DNA of 64,000 nucleotides from Bimastos eiseni (Eukaryota; Annelida; Clitellata; Crassiclitellata; Lumbricidae). The notes beneath the pieces are model-generated. The model was not told the DNA's origin, ran no database searches, and saw only the letters and a program-made list of their open reading frames with translations. Both the position numbers and the translations under genes were made by a program. Of the stretch, positions 59,101 to 64,000 are shown piece after piece. How positions within the stretch are numbered: position 1 is the first letter of the stretch; every line of letters begins with the position of its first letter. The stretch spans positions 44,241,496 to 44,305,495 of the forward strand of contig OY365809.1 in NCBI GenBank assembly GCA_959347315.1, read 5' to 3'.

Positions 59101-62091
59101 CGAGCAGACGGGAACGACTCATGCACGAGAACAGTAAGGAGCTCGTCGCCTGCGAGGTCCGCAAGCAGACGATCGATGGCAATCTAGATCTCAAGATCGA
59201 AATCGACGAAGACGAGACGATGTCGGACGACGGGACACTTGTCCGACGACAGGTCATCACAAGGCGACACGTGTATCCCGTGACAGAGATCACGACGATT
59301 GATGGAGTTGAGGCCGACTGGAAGACGACGGAGAAGCTCGTGAAGGTGGAGGTGGAAGAGGACATACTGGAACTGCCGCCCGGAGTGGATGATTCTGCCG
59401 ATCAGGAGAATTTGGCGACACGAACGTCAGTTACGGAGTCTGACGAGGTAACGGAGAATGATGTGCCGCTCCATCGGAAGGTGACGCGGACGGTGATCAT
59501 CCCGTTTGTTCCAGAGATCGAGAGCCGAGCGGAACGGATGGTTGTCAACGCTTTTGACGAGGCCTTTGATGAAGTGAAAGCTGCTGCTGCTGCAGAGAGA
59601 GGTAAAGGACCGAGGGTTGGTTTGATGGGGCCATCGAAGGAATCACAGAAAGTCTCTGCTGATGTTTCAATTCAGTCTTAAATTGTCGTGTACAGTTCGT
59701 TGTGTTTGATACATGTATTAAGCAACATTGGATAATGCATATATCAATGTATCAGATTTTTTGGGATCTGAGGAGGCGTAGGTTGTAAGCACTGTTGCCT
59801 ACGCATATCAAGAGTTCATTTCCTGTAATCCCGACAGTTATTCATAATCATAATCAAATATTTATATAGCGCCATTTTAAGTCAGAGGCGCTCCTGATGC
59901 AGGGCAGTGTCTTCACTCACGAAGAGGGCGGTTTTCAGGCGCTTGTGGAATTGATCAGAGGTTAAGGAAGAATAATTTACTGTCACATCATCCGTTGAAT
60001 AGCAGAAGTTTGTTGAACTGCAGACTGTGTATATACCAGATTTGGTAGAATTTTTAATGATGTTTTTATGGAGGGTTGTAAAAAATGAGCTGAAAGCTCT
60101 CATTATCCACTGTTACAGTCGTTTGCAGTTTGTCTGTGGAGTCCAAGTTGTTGAGCGTGTAGCTTATGGTTTGTTAACTCAACCATGCATTTGAACTATC
60201 TTTCTTGACTTCACAGTGTGTTCTATACCACATGCTATGGTATATAATATGGTATGGTATGTTGTTAACAACCACTGGATTTTGACTGATCAGTTTTGAA
60301 TTGACATTATTATTATTACTGATTGTGAATTTTAATTAACATTTATGCCTTTAACTGTGGCTTACAACAACAACAAATTCTTTTATTATTAATTTATTAC
60401 GATTGAAATTTCATTGATTCTTTGTAGTTAAGGAGTGAGAATTAATTAATGTTTTTCTCAAGGGAAAATATTGTCGGTGTGCTCGTTATAACACTAAATT
60501 TTTCTGCAAAATGTACTCTGACTGCCACCAAGATTGAAAATGTTGACCACGGTGTCTTGTTCTTCAACGATAAGCTGCATTTCTGACTGCCACCAAGATT
60601 GAAAACATGCCTTCAGTAAATGCGTCTAACCTAAACATTGAATTTTGAAATGTCATGTCATATCTTAAAACACCTCTCAATAACTTAATTATATATGGAA
60701 ATGAGCAGGTTTTAACTGATTTTTAGGTTGACGAGATGTTACAATGACAATCTAAGATACATTAACTATTGTTTCCACCATTAAATTCGAACCACCTTGA
60801 ACTAACCTACATTGACTATTGTTTCTTAGTGGATCCCAGCGAAACGTCCGACCACGAGGACGAAGCGGACTCGGCCGTCCTCCGGGTCTACACGGACATG
60901 CAGGAGGGCATTCCAGAAGTTGAAACGGACGTCCAGGAGTTCGAAGAGACGCTTCCAGACGGATCCATCGTCAAGCGCCGCGTCGTCAAGACAAAACAGA
61001 AGCAGACGATCACGAAGCGCGTTGTCCTCGAGGGACCGGAGGATGAGCTACCTGCCAACGAAGAGGAGGCCCAGGAGATGATGCGGCGGGTCGAGGCCGA
61101 CGAACCTGCCGCGACCCGCATTGAGAACCGCAACAGGGATGCGCCGGATACGGAGACGAGCGTCCAAGAGTACGAGGAGACGCTTGCTGATGGAACGGTC
61201 GTCAAGCGGCGGATCGTCACGACGACTGAGCAGCAGCTGACGACAGAGAGGGTCGTCCTCGAAGGGGATGATTTCGAAGATGGGGAGTTCGAGGACGGGC
61301 CGGGCGACCACATTCCATATTCGGAGAGGACCGACGATGATTTGGGTAAGTCGGTTGATTGACCATGGTGTCTTGTTTTTCAACGATAAGCTGTATTTGT
61401 TGAAGTGTCAGAATGATGATTATGACCCCCTAAGCTGTTAATTCGACACACCATATTGGTTGGCCTGCCATAGAAGAACTGCAATGGTAGACGACGATTC
61501 ACATAAGGTATGCCTCCAGGAAAATGGCAACATTTCTGCTGCCAGCATAGCTCTGGTCTTCTGCTGCGATGTAGTTCTGGTGATTCGATAATCTCTTCTT
61601 TTTTCAGGTATGCAGATAATTCAAGCGGAGGAGGACGATGGGGAAGAAACTGCAACGTGAGTTGGATTTCGGTCTTCAACACAGATTTTGAAATAATTCT
61701 GACGCAACCTAACGTTTTAGTAAATTCTTGCAAAAACTTCTGTGCTTGCATTTCACGAGACCTTATTACAAAATGAACTCTGAGTGGCTTCAAGTCAAAT
61801 AGTGTTGGTTCAACATTTTTTAGTTAATACAGATTTTTGGACTTTGATTTCGAGTGTGCAATTTGAGGTGTGCTACTGTTTTCAATTTTTAGAGTTATGA
61901 TGAAGAAGGAAATCCGCAAGAAGAAGATCCTTCGAGATGGAAAGGAAGAGACGATCATAACGGAGGATGTTCACATGGTACAGGATGAGGAGGAGCCGGA
62001 AGAACTGCGCGATTCCGTTCAAATGATCATCGACCAATTCATGGAAGGAACCTCGCTAGACACTGACAGTTCTTATGGCCAGCACAAATAG
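31989..62091 (+). CDS. Ank: Ankyrin, 3' part of gene (21 exons, 5'-partial)
   Basis: Ankyrins are cytoplasmic adaptors that link membrane proteins to beta-spectrin. Splicing 21 GT-AG exons gives an open frame of about 1,758 residues ending at TAG 62,089-62,091, with every junction phase compatible. Domains in order: the last ankyrin repeat ([20 protein letters not shown]), an acidic linker, a 288-residue linker exon with three 40-residue repeats, ZU5-N with the DAR motif used for spectrin binding in vertebrate ankyrins, ZU5-C, UPA, death domain, and a long acidic C-terminal region. The remaining ankyrin repeats (about 24 in canonical ankyrins) lie upstream of the window, so the 5' end is missing. 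Coding exons are GC-rich and introns AT-rich. The ankyrin assignment rests on strong recognisable similarity through ZU5, UPA and death domains. The exon at 52,712 is the least certain. The exact paralogue cannot be assigned. Confidence 0.96.
32167..32745. repeat. Intron with TCAGTCAGAT minisatellite
   Basis: From 32,167 to about 32,520 the intron is an irregular array of ~10-bp units of the form TCAGTCAGAT, starting right at the donor site of the preceding exon. At 32,650-32,735 there is a short TGAT-rich tract. No exon is seen in between. Confidence 0.85.
32746..32852 (+). CDS. Ank: Ankyrin exon 2 in window: acidic linker
   Basis: Acceptor TTGTCTTTCAG, donor CAAG|GTCAGA; enters phase 1 and exits phase 0. 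It encodes about 36 linker residues including [20 protein letters not shown], similar in character to the YLT..DD segment before ZU5 in other ankyrins. An open alternative frame exists, but only this frame joins both neighbouring exons. Confidence 0.75.
33690..34076 (-). mobile_element. hAT-like MITE, copy 1 (left end degraded)
   Basis: The right end reads GGTTCATCCCTA at 34,065-34,076, identical to the right terminal repeat of the 53,261-53,640 copy. Inside it shares CAATTTCCTGC..GAGT, TTTTACGAGTC and CTCGTTCTCTTGATTTTT with the 39,122 copy. The left terminal repeat is not intact. The start is approximate. Confidence 0.65.
34086..34150 (+). mobile_element. tRNA-like SINE unit
   Basis: A Pol III A-box-like TGGTTGACTTGCTGG at about 34,090 is followed about 35 bp later by a near-perfect B box in GGGTTCGAAATGCC (34,124-34,137). 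The spacing and order fit a tRNA-derived SINE head. No complete cloverleaf can be drawn, so it is not called a tRNA gene. The 3' extent is unclear and may reach about 34,300. Confidence 0.45.
34395..34480 (+). repeat. GTGCCAGTCC dispersed repeat, copy 1
   Basis: Shares GTGCCAGTC, AAGCCTG, AGGAGGGCAATGCTAATG and TTATCGCACAGTGTCA blocks with related copies at about 38,230-38,300, 38,395-38,465, 40,965-41,045 (inverted), 46,805-46,880 and 48,055-48,115 (inverted). Family unknown. Confidence 0.7.
34917..35780 (+). CDS. Ank: Ankyrin exon 3 in window: large linker exon with 40-residue repeats
   Basis: Acceptor CGACTCCAG, donor GATAAG|GTAATC; phase 0 on both sides, 288 codons. It encodes [12 protein letters not shown]..., a hydrophilic region rich in D, E, R and S between the ankyrin repeats and ZU5. 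Near the end are three consecutive 40-residue repeats, each with a DQYD core followed by a D three residues later. The cores start at 35,400, 35,520 and 35,640, exactly 120 bp apart. As the exon is phase 0/0 its inclusion or skipping would keep the frame, so it could be an alternatively spliced insert. No known domain is recognised. Confidence 0.88.
35382..35741 (+). repeat. Ank: Three 120-bp (40-residue) coding repeats
   Basis: Units 35,382-35,501, 35,502-35,621 and 35,622-35,741 align without gaps. Shared positions are an L/P-rich lead, K or R, DQYD and a D at +7. Units 1 and 2 also share a D/E-rich patch followed by W. Unit 3 is the most diverged after the core. Confidence 0.85.
35781..37714. 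repeat. 1.9-kb intron of low-complexity tracts
   Basis: From about 35,800 to 36,540 the + strand is overwhelmingly C and T (CTTCCTCC-type), keeping several frames open on both strands without coding. From 36,825 to 37,110 it is a GATAAT/AATAAT-rich microsatellite tract. At 37,384-37,497 there are about six ~20-bp units of the type TGCATATTCATTAGATGTCT. No exon is supported. Confidence 0.85.
37715..37950 (+). CDS. Ank: Ankyrin exon 4 in window: pre-ZU5 segment
   Basis: Acceptor TGCTCTCCAG, donor TTCAGG|GTGACG; phase 0 in, phase 2 out. It encodes [16 protein letters not shown] through [18 protein letters not shown], which matches the DNV..SR.P.YSG run directly before the first ZU5 strand in known ankyrins. 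Confidence 0.93.
37951..38585. other. Intron with dispersed repeats
   Basis: Contains TCAGAT-type repeats (38,060-38,215), the 45-bp direct repeat at 38,177-38,221, and two copies of the GGACTGGCACT dispersed repeat at about 38,250-38,300 and 38,395-38,465. No exon seen. Confidence 0.7.
38586..38810 (+). CDS. Ank: Ankyrin exon 5 in window: ZU5-N, first part
   Basis: Acceptor CTGTGGTAG, donor CTTGG|GTAGGG; phase 2 in and out. It encodes [20 protein letters not shown], then [17 protein letters not shown] and [16 protein letters not shown], a close match to the first half of the N-terminal ZU5 domain. The DAR tripeptide at 38,608-38,616 corresponds to the motif required for beta-spectrin binding in vertebrate ankyrins. 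Confidence 0.96.
38972..39074 (-). repeat. 103-bp dispersed repeat, copy 2 (inverted)
   Basis: Reverse complement of 31,621-31,723 with about four mismatches. Confidence 0.9.
39122..39543 (-). mobile_element. hAT-like MITE, copy 2
   Basis: Starts TAGGGATGAACT and ends GGTTCATTTCTA, imperfect terminal inverted repeats of 12 bp. It is flanked by GTTTGCAG on the left and ATTTGCAG on the right, a 7/8 match that fits an 8-bp target-site duplication as made by hAT elements. No transposase is encoded. An internal ~36-bp direct duplication brings GGTTTGCAGTAGGGATGAAC back at about 39,308, so the element has suffered a rearrangement. Confidence 0.7.
39613..39767 (+). CDS. Ank: Ankyrin exon 6 in window: ZU5-N, second part
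   Basis: Acceptor TTGTTTTCAG; phase 2 in, phase 1 out. It encodes [33 protein letters not shown] and a diverged tail, matching the end of ZU5-N. Two in-frame donors 6 bp apart, GAAG|GTGAAG after 39,767 and GAAG|GTGATT after 39,773, would differ by two residues (G, E). The first is closer to consensus and is chosen here. Confidence 0.93.
39967..40140. repeat. 30-bp minisatellite
   Basis: About five and a half copies of CTTATCTGTTATCRTGTGAA followed by ACRTGTARCG; one copy carries a 1-bp indel. Confidence 0.85.
40385..40640. repeat. 19-bp minisatellite
   Basis: About thirteen copies of TTCTCGTTCTTATCCATTG with scattered substitutions. Because 19 is not a multiple of 3 and the unit lacks stops, all three + frames stay open across it; these are not genes. 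Confidence 0.9.
40965..41045 (-). repeat. GTGCCAGTCC dispersed repeat, inverted copy
   Basis: Read on the - strand it shares GTGCCAGTC, AAGCCTG, AGGAGGATGGCAACG and TTATCACACAGTGTCAT with the copy at 34,395. Confidence 0.7.
42779..42990 (+). CDS. Ank: Ankyrin exon 7 in window: ZU5-N end and ZU5-C start
   Basis: Acceptor TCGTTTTAG, donor TTACAG|GTAGTC; phase 1 in, phase 0 out. It encodes [32 protein letters not shown] sequence (here [12 protein letters not shown]), then [20 protein letters not shown], the start of ZU5-C. Confidence 0.96.
42991..43544. repeat. Intron filled by AT-rich ~15-bp minisatellite
   Basis: From about 43,019 to 43,445 the intron is a degenerate array of AAATTTGATATGTTA-type units. 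No exon. Confidence 0.9.
43545..43740 (+). CDS. Ank: Ankyrin exon 8 in window: ZU5-C core
   Basis: Acceptor TTTGTCTTAG, donor AACG|GTGTGT; phase 0 in, phase 1 out. It encodes [40 protein letters not shown] and [10 protein letters not shown]. The [16 protein letters not shown] run is a hallmark of the second ZU5 domain in ankyrins. Confidence 0.97.
43741..44158. other. Intron, nothing notable
   Basis: AT-rich, no repeat or exon signal recognised. Confidence 0.5.
44159..44255 (+). CDS. Ank: Ankyrin exon 9 in window: UPA start
   Basis: Acceptor TGTGTTTTCAG, donor GCCAG|GTGATC; phase 1 in, phase 2 out. It encodes [20 protein letters not shown] and [10 protein letters not shown], the WEDITG...CVSFTT.VSAR signature that opens the UPA domain. 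Confidence 0.97.
44256..44842. other. Intron, nothing notable
   Basis: AT-rich intron. An open frame from 44,566 is not supported. A pyrimidine tract precedes the next acceptor. Confidence 0.5.
44843..45071 (+). CDS. Ank: Ankyrin exon 10 in window: UPA middle
   Basis: Acceptor TCTCTTTTAG, donor TTGAG|GTAGTC; phase 2 in, phase 0 out. It encodes [32 protein letters not shown] and [20 protein letters not shown], closely matching the ARFWL...PYMAKFVVFAK...LRCFCMTDDK.DKTLE.QE region of known ankyrins. Confidence 0.97.
45343..45670 (+). CDS. Ank: Ankyrin exon 11 in window: UPA end
   Basis: Acceptor TTGGCATAG, donor GAGT|GTAAGT; phase 0 in, phase 1 out. It encodes [54 protein letters not shown] and LTVTLP, the C-terminal UPA half, followed by a coiled-coil-like [11 protein letters not shown] tail. 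Confidence 0.96.
45671..46182. repeat. Intron with ~23-bp minisatellite
   Basis: 45,690-46,025 is a degenerate array of TGACCTTGACCTAGTTGATG-type units. At 46,110-46,150 a GGCGCTATATAAATTG segment represents the ATTTATATAGCGC repeat family in inverted orientation. Confidence 0.85.
46183..46337 (+). CDS. Ank: Ankyrin exon 12 in window: death domain, first half
   Basis: Acceptor TGTGTCTAG, donor AACAG|GTGCGT; phase 1 in, phase 0 out. It encodes [35 protein letters not shown] and YVVEQ, matching the D.R...IA..L...W..LA..L......I..I pattern of the ankyrin death domain. Confidence 0.95.
46338..46942. other. Intron with dispersed repeat
   Basis: Reads on in an open frame to 46,652 past the donor, probably by chance. 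Contains a GTGCCAGTCC-family copy at about 46,805-46,880. Confidence 0.55.
46943..47120 (+). CDS. Ank: Ankyrin exon 13 in window: death domain, second half
   Basis: Acceptor TGTCTTCGCAG, donor TCAG|GTCTGA; phase 0 in, phase 1 out. It encodes [20 protein letters not shown] and [17 protein letters not shown], matching the ML..W.......T...L...L....R.DI.......  pattern that ends the death domain, then a lysine/glutamate-rich tail. Confidence 0.95.
47121..47830. repeat. Intron with two ATTTATATAGCGC-family repeats
   Basis: Copies at about 47,155-47,235 and 47,365-47,430 share TCAAGAAGT..ACT..GAGG and C..GCCCAGCCACG. Related copies occur at 48,300, 55,130 and 59,850. This sequence type is widely dispersed in marine invertebrate and fish genomes (general knowledge). 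Confidence 0.65.
47831..47899 (+). CDS. Ank: Ankyrin exon 14 in window: C-terminal region
   Basis: Acceptor TCTCTCATCAG, donor GAGTG|GTAAGG; phase 1 on both sides, 69 bp. It encodes [20 protein letters not shown] plus LS. Small acidic exon with good splice signals and correct phase; no recognised motif. Confidence 0.75.
47900..50043. other. 2.1-kb intron with possible internal promoter
   Basis: Contains an inverted GTGCCAGTCC-family copy (48,055-48,115), an ATTTATATAGCGC-family copy (48,300-48,365) and, from about 49,000, a locally GC-richer segment with promoter-like motifs described separately. Confidence 0.55.
49240..49922 (+). promoter_or_regulatory. Candidate internal promoter for a short C-terminal ankyrin isoform
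   Basis: A perfect NRF1-type palindrome TGCGCATGCGCA lies at 49,240-49,251, followed by CTATTTATAGG. A CCAAT box lies at 49,656-49,660 and a YY1-like GCCGCCATTC at 49,671-49,680. The first downstream in-frame ATG is at 49,923. It reads without a stop into the exon starting at 50,044, adding 40 residues with a moderately hydrophobic stretch. In vertebrates a small ankyrin-1 isoform starts from an internal promoter near the 3' end, so the arrangement is suggestive. Motif clustering alone is weak evidence. Confidence 0.25.
50044..50271 (+). CDS. Ank: Ankyrin exon 15 in window: C-terminal region
   Basis: Acceptor CATTCTTCAG, donor CCCAG|GTATAC; phase 1 on both sides, 228 bp. It encodes [35 protein letters not shown] and [22 protein letters not shown]-rich, with good splice sites and a predicted amphipathic helix around [12 protein letters not shown]. 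The frame stays open upstream to an ATG at 49,923, so an alternative first exon is possible. Confidence 0.85.
50590..50856 (+). mobile_element. Degraded non-LTR retrotransposon reverse transcriptase
   Basis: In two + frames the sequence reads as typical LINE reverse transcriptase. First come [15 protein letters not shown] and [10 protein letters not shown]; after a frameshift near 50,730 come [16 protein letters not shown] and, further on, CADDTVP at the place of the catalytic YADD. The Y-to-C change, the frameshift and a missing segment between PQG and ADD show a dead fragment. The style fits the CR1/L2/Jockey-like branch, but the clade cannot be fixed from this length. Confidence 0.8.
52196..52620. 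repeat. Minisatellite of TGTAGAATCCAGG-type units with longer periodicity
   Basis: Short units such as GGTGCTGTAGAATCCAGG recur, and longer blocks around TATAATCC..CATTGTGGTAGAATTC recur at about 52,210, 52,329 and 52,485, giving a higher-order spacing of roughly 120-155 bp. Confidence 0.8.
52712..52807 (+). CDS. Ank: Ankyrin exon 16 in window (probable): C-terminal region
   Basis: Acceptor TTATTTTGTAG, donor CCACAG|GTAGAA; phase 1 on both sides, 96 bp. It encodes [20 protein letters not shown] and [12 protein letters not shown]. Support is the correct phase, an intact frame, usable splice signals and a composition ([10 protein letters not shown]) like ankyrin C-terminal regions. It has no recognised homology; as a 1-1 exon it could be included or skipped without changing the frame. 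Confidence 0.5.
52808..54878. other. 2.1-kb intron with MITE
   Basis: Contains the intact hAT-like MITE (53,261-53,640), a short AATAAT tract (53,868-53,888) and AT/TA-rich sequence around 54,500-54,560. No exon supported. Confidence 0.6.
53261..53640 (+). mobile_element. hAT-like MITE, copy 3 (complete ends)
   Basis: 380 bp bounded by perfect 12-bp terminal inverted repeats TAGGGATGAACC and GGTTCATCCCTA. Internally related to the copies at 33,690 and 39,122, in the opposite orientation. The eight flanking bases on each side agree at only five positions, so a target-site duplication is uncertain. Open frames across it encode no transposase. Confidence 0.75.
54879..54980 (+). CDS. Ank: Ankyrin exon 17 in window: C-terminal region
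   Basis: Acceptor GTATTCCAG, donor CAGAAG|GTAAAT; phase 1 on both sides, 102 bp. It encodes [20 protein letters not shown] and [14 protein letters not shown]. The KKTKR patch followed by an acidic run is compatible with the charged C-terminal region; no known domain. Confidence 0.8.
54981..58743. other. 3.8-kb AT-rich intron
   Basis: Contains an ATTTATATAGCGC-family copy (about 55,130-55,190), an unexplained open frame (55,778-56,056, see findings) and a tRNA-like SINE unit (58,138-58,290). The rest, notably 56,200-58,100, is AT-rich with no recognised feature. Confidence 0.6.
58138..58290 (+). mobile_element. tRNA-derived SINE-like unit
   Basis: A Pol III A-box-like TGGCTGATTGGTTAGAGCGG (58,143-58,162) and a B-box-like GGGTTCGACCCT (58,197-58,208) lie at tRNA-like spacing, followed by TAGGGAACTTAGCAAGTCC. 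The tRNA-like head has a variable middle and no obvious tRNA 3' end, so a SINE is more likely than a tRNA gene. The element ends are estimated. Confidence 0.6.
58744..59601 (+). CDS. Ank: Ankyrin exon 18 in window: C-terminal repeat tract and acidic region
   Basis: Acceptor TCTATGTGCAG, donor GAGAGAG|GTAAAG; phase 1 on both sides, 858 bp. It opens with [11 protein letters not shown] and nine repeats of about eight residues of the type ATVQEPTT (58,767-58,985). It continues with [40 protein letters not shown] and a region of mixed charge ending in an A-rich stretch. The first repeat unit has one extra residue. If the donor is not used, the frame stops at 59,679-59,681, giving an alternative C-terminus. 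Confidence 0.88.
58767..58985 (+). repeat. Ank: 24-bp coding minisatellite (8-residue TVQEPTTA repeat)
   Basis: One 27-bp unit followed by eight exact-length 24-bp units. The consensus encodes TVQEPTTA with changes at the V/S, Q/P, E/K and A/V positions. The length suggests expansion by slippage or unequal exchange. Confidence 0.95.
59602..60829. other. 1.2-kb intron or alternative 3' end
   Basis: Begins with 80 bp that could be coding in a read-through isoform. Contains an ATTTATATAGCGC-family copy (about 59,848-59,905) and the direct repeat unit 60,543-60,582. CTGACTGCCACCAAGATTGA occurs twice, near 60,519 and 60,584. Confidence 0.6.
60543..60582. repeat. 40-bp direct repeat, partner at 61,359-61,398
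   Basis: TTGACCACGGTGTCTTGTTC and the following CAACGATAAGCTG recur at 61,359-61,398 with three substitutions. The second copy begins just inside the intron after the exon ending at 61,345. Confidence 0.85.
60830..61345 (+). CDS. Ank: Ankyrin exon 19 in window: duplicated C-terminal basic motif
   Basis: Acceptor TTGTTTCTTAG, donor TTTGG|GTAAGT; phase 1 on both sides, 516 bp. It encodes [20 protein letters not shown] followed by two 39-residue units of the form [27 protein letters not shown], at 60,919-61,035 and 61,150-61,266, with 25 of 39 positions identical. A similar E...DG..V..R.V motif in the C-terminal region of vertebrate ankyrins includes the obscurin-binding segment of small ankyrin-1. 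That link is inferred from resemblance only. Confidence 0.92.
61608..61656 (+). CDS. Ank: Ankyrin exon 20 in window: small C-terminal exon
   Basis: Acceptor TTCTTTTTTCAG, donor GCAAC|GTGAGT; phase 1 in, phase 2 out, 49 bp. It encodes [16 protein letters not shown] and joins the last exon in the correct frame. Confidence 0.85.
61893..62091 (+). CDS. Ank: Ankyrin last exon (21 in window) with stop codon
   Basis: Acceptor TTCAATTTTTAG, entry phase 2; stop TAG at 62,089-62,091. It encodes [39 protein letters not shown] and [14 protein letters not shown]. The MKK..R.K...DG.EE.I.TE pattern followed by an acidic stretch and a final short helix is typical of ankyrin C-termini. Confidence 0.93.
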
Positions 62092-64000
62092 CGCCATCTC
62101 GTGTACAGTAATAGCTGGTGGTAGTCAGGGACTTTCTTCCACTGTTTGGTTACATATTTCGTTATGGAAACGTAGCATTGACAATTCTTAGAATTCCTAC
62201 GCGAGCGAGCGTTCGACGAAGAGCGATGAGATTCTTGGAGATGCGGTCGGCTTCTGTGTTACGAAAACTGATTGCATTTAAATAATTCTAAGCACTTGAT
62301 TGTTAGGCAGACGTAAGTGTTTGATTGAATTTAGCTGTTATGCAGTTCAGATGTTTGAGCAATTGGAAATCTGTAGTTAACATGGTTTTTGATTAGCTGT
62401 TATGGATTTTAAATGGTCAAAGATCCTTGCCTTGCAATCGACGATTCGTGAATTTTAAGATTTTACTCTTGCTGCATTTAAATTTTGCTTTAGCTGCCAA
62501 AGCTAATGTTTCAATTGTGCACTGCTTGATTTTAACAGCCAGAAAACTTTGTGCTGCTCTTCAATATTAACAGTTGTACATGTTTCAGACTTGTTTTTTT
62601 TTAAATGTTCAACAGTTATTTTATCTAATTATTAGTTTTGTGAATCTTTGATAAAAGCATTGATCTAACTTGCTGGCAGTGAAACAGGTAAGTGTTTAGT
62701 TGTGCTTCAAAATTCTTATCGTTAATTATCACTGATTATGAGATTGGTGCTTTAAGTTTGTTTGGTGCACCCACTTGTAGCCACTACCTTTGAAATTGTG
62801 ATTTTATACAAACCTTCAAATGAAGTAATTACTCTACGATTGCAGCTGTCTTCAACATTTACCAGAAACATGCTCCGAAATTCCACACATACTTTCTAAC
62901 TCTTTAGTGATGACATTTTATCCAGCCAGTTTTCCAATTATGGAGCACTTATAGTGCAATATAAATATCTCAAACCTCTTTAACTCCTGTTTGGCATCCT
63001 CCAGTGAATCTCTAATCGATTTCGTACAATATGCGCATAATTGTTCAACATTGGCGTTCCTGAAGTATGTTGTCCTCATCGGTTAGTTTTTAAGACTACT
63101 CTCTACTGTTTCAAATTTTCCGCTCTACTGCAGAAGAAGTAAAATGAAGACTGTGCTGATGATATTCTGGTGTTGACTGTTTACGCCACCTTTTCACCGT
63201 TTATCTGTTTGTTTATTTCACTGTTGTTGTTGTTTCAGAGTTTGTAGGTGCCATAAAGCTGATTAGTTAACTTAGTGCAAGCAGTCTTAACATAACTTTC
63301 GACTAAGTTCTTTCTGCACCTTCTTCATCTCTGTATATGTTCTGCATTCAATTTTACAGATGCTATTAGAAAGGGTCGAATTTTCAGAAGACTTAACAGT
63401 TAATTGGTTAAGTCGCTAATTTCAGTCGTTTCAATTGCCTCTATTCGCATAGCTGACACTACTGGCTGTAATGAATTAAAATTTTATGGAGAAATTAGTA
63501 ACAGTTTCGTTGAGAAATTAGTTTACACTTTTATATTACTTCTGTGTCAAAAAATGCAAGCAGTTAAATCTAGAACTGTATTTGTAAGACATAAAATAAC
63601 AGTTACTTTGACTAAAAAGTAGTGAGAACAATTATTGACCACTCGTGCCCTGTTAAGGAGGTGAACTTATTACTTTTTGGAAACCAATGCTTTTAAATGA
63701 AATTGACAAACTAAACTTGAATGAATCAATTAAGCCTAATTAAAGCGCTTGTCAAGTCTAGTGGATGGTTTCATATCTATGTAAAACTACAAATATAAAA
63801 TGTTTGATTAATTCAACTTTCTGATTAATTTCGACTTGTTTAAGTAATTAATGATCAGTTTGCTTAATTGATTAATCTGGCATATGAATGTTGTAATGCG
63901 CATCTACATATGTGATTATGTTTATCATTGAGAAAAGTTTTGTCAGGCTAACTAATAAATAATAACACAATTGATTCATTAGTATCTTGACTTATTGGTT
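62092..64000 (+). other. Ank: 3' untranslated region and downstream flank
   Basis: AT-rich sequence without supported genes. The only AATAAA hexamer noticed after the stop is at 63,954-63,959; no transcript end can be fixed. A 72-codon open frame at 63,404-63,622 has no recognisable similarity. Confidence 0.5.
63954..63959 (+). terminator. Possible polyadenylation signal AATAAA
   Basis: Canonical hexamer about 1.86 kb after the ankyrin stop codon, in very AT-rich sequence where it could occur by chance. Confidence 0.25.

Noticed and set aside
60888..61383. - strand open frames of 111 and 141 codons
   Set aside because: Shadows of the GC-rich ankyrin exon at 60,830-61,345.
61380..61793. 137-codon - strand open frame
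   Set aside because: Overlaps the opposite strand of a true ankyrin exon and its introns and shows no recognisable protein features.

Overview
The window is metazoan nuclear DNA. It has two parts: about 30.8 kb of tandem satellite, then about 30 kb carrying the 3' half of one multi-exon ankyrin gene on the + strand. Small GC-rich coding exons in long AT-rich introns, GT-AG splicing and a full ankyrin domain order show an animal genome. The dispersed repeats (tRNA-derived SINE-like units, hAT-like MITEs, an ATTTATATAGCGC-type family, a non-LTR retrotransposon remnant) suggest a marine invertebrate, but I cannot name the species.

Positions 1-30,780 hold roughly 180 head-to-tail copies of a monomer of about 169 bp. 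The array is organised in nested higher-order repeats (3,043 bp; 1,352 bp; 1,579 bp; 507 bp; long-range copies 6.5-8.2 kb apart). Every typical monomer carries the 14-bp palindrome TGAACCCGGGTTCA. Overlapping it, on the - strand, is a CENP-B-box-like motif matching 8 of the 9 essential bases; four monomers match all nine. Eleven monomers in the gene-proximal part carry a 29-bp internal duplication. The last two monomers, next to the gene, are strongly decayed.

Positions 31,989-62,091 encode about 1,758 C-terminal residues of an ankyrin in 21 exons, 20 of them firm, with compatible splice phases throughout. The order is: last ankyrin repeat, acidic linker, a large linker exon with three 40-residue DQYD repeats, tandem ZU5 domains, UPA domain, death domain, and a long acidic C-terminal region. 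That C-terminal region contains an 8-residue T/P/V/Q/E repeat tract and a duplicated 39-residue basic motif. The first exon begins inside the ankyrin-repeat domain, so the remaining repeats must be encoded upstream of position 1. If the assembly is right, the whole satellite therefore lies inside an ankyrin intron.

The introns hold minisatellites (10, 15, 19, 20, 23 and 30 bp units), a 740-bp pyrimidine-rich tract, three hAT-like MITEs, two SINE-like units, a degraded reverse transcriptase and a 103-bp inverted repeat pair flanking five exons. One intron has a cluster of promoter-like motifs upstream of an in-frame ATG that reads into a C-terminal exon. This is a possible start for a short ankyrin isoform. 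I found no other protein-coding gene with support.
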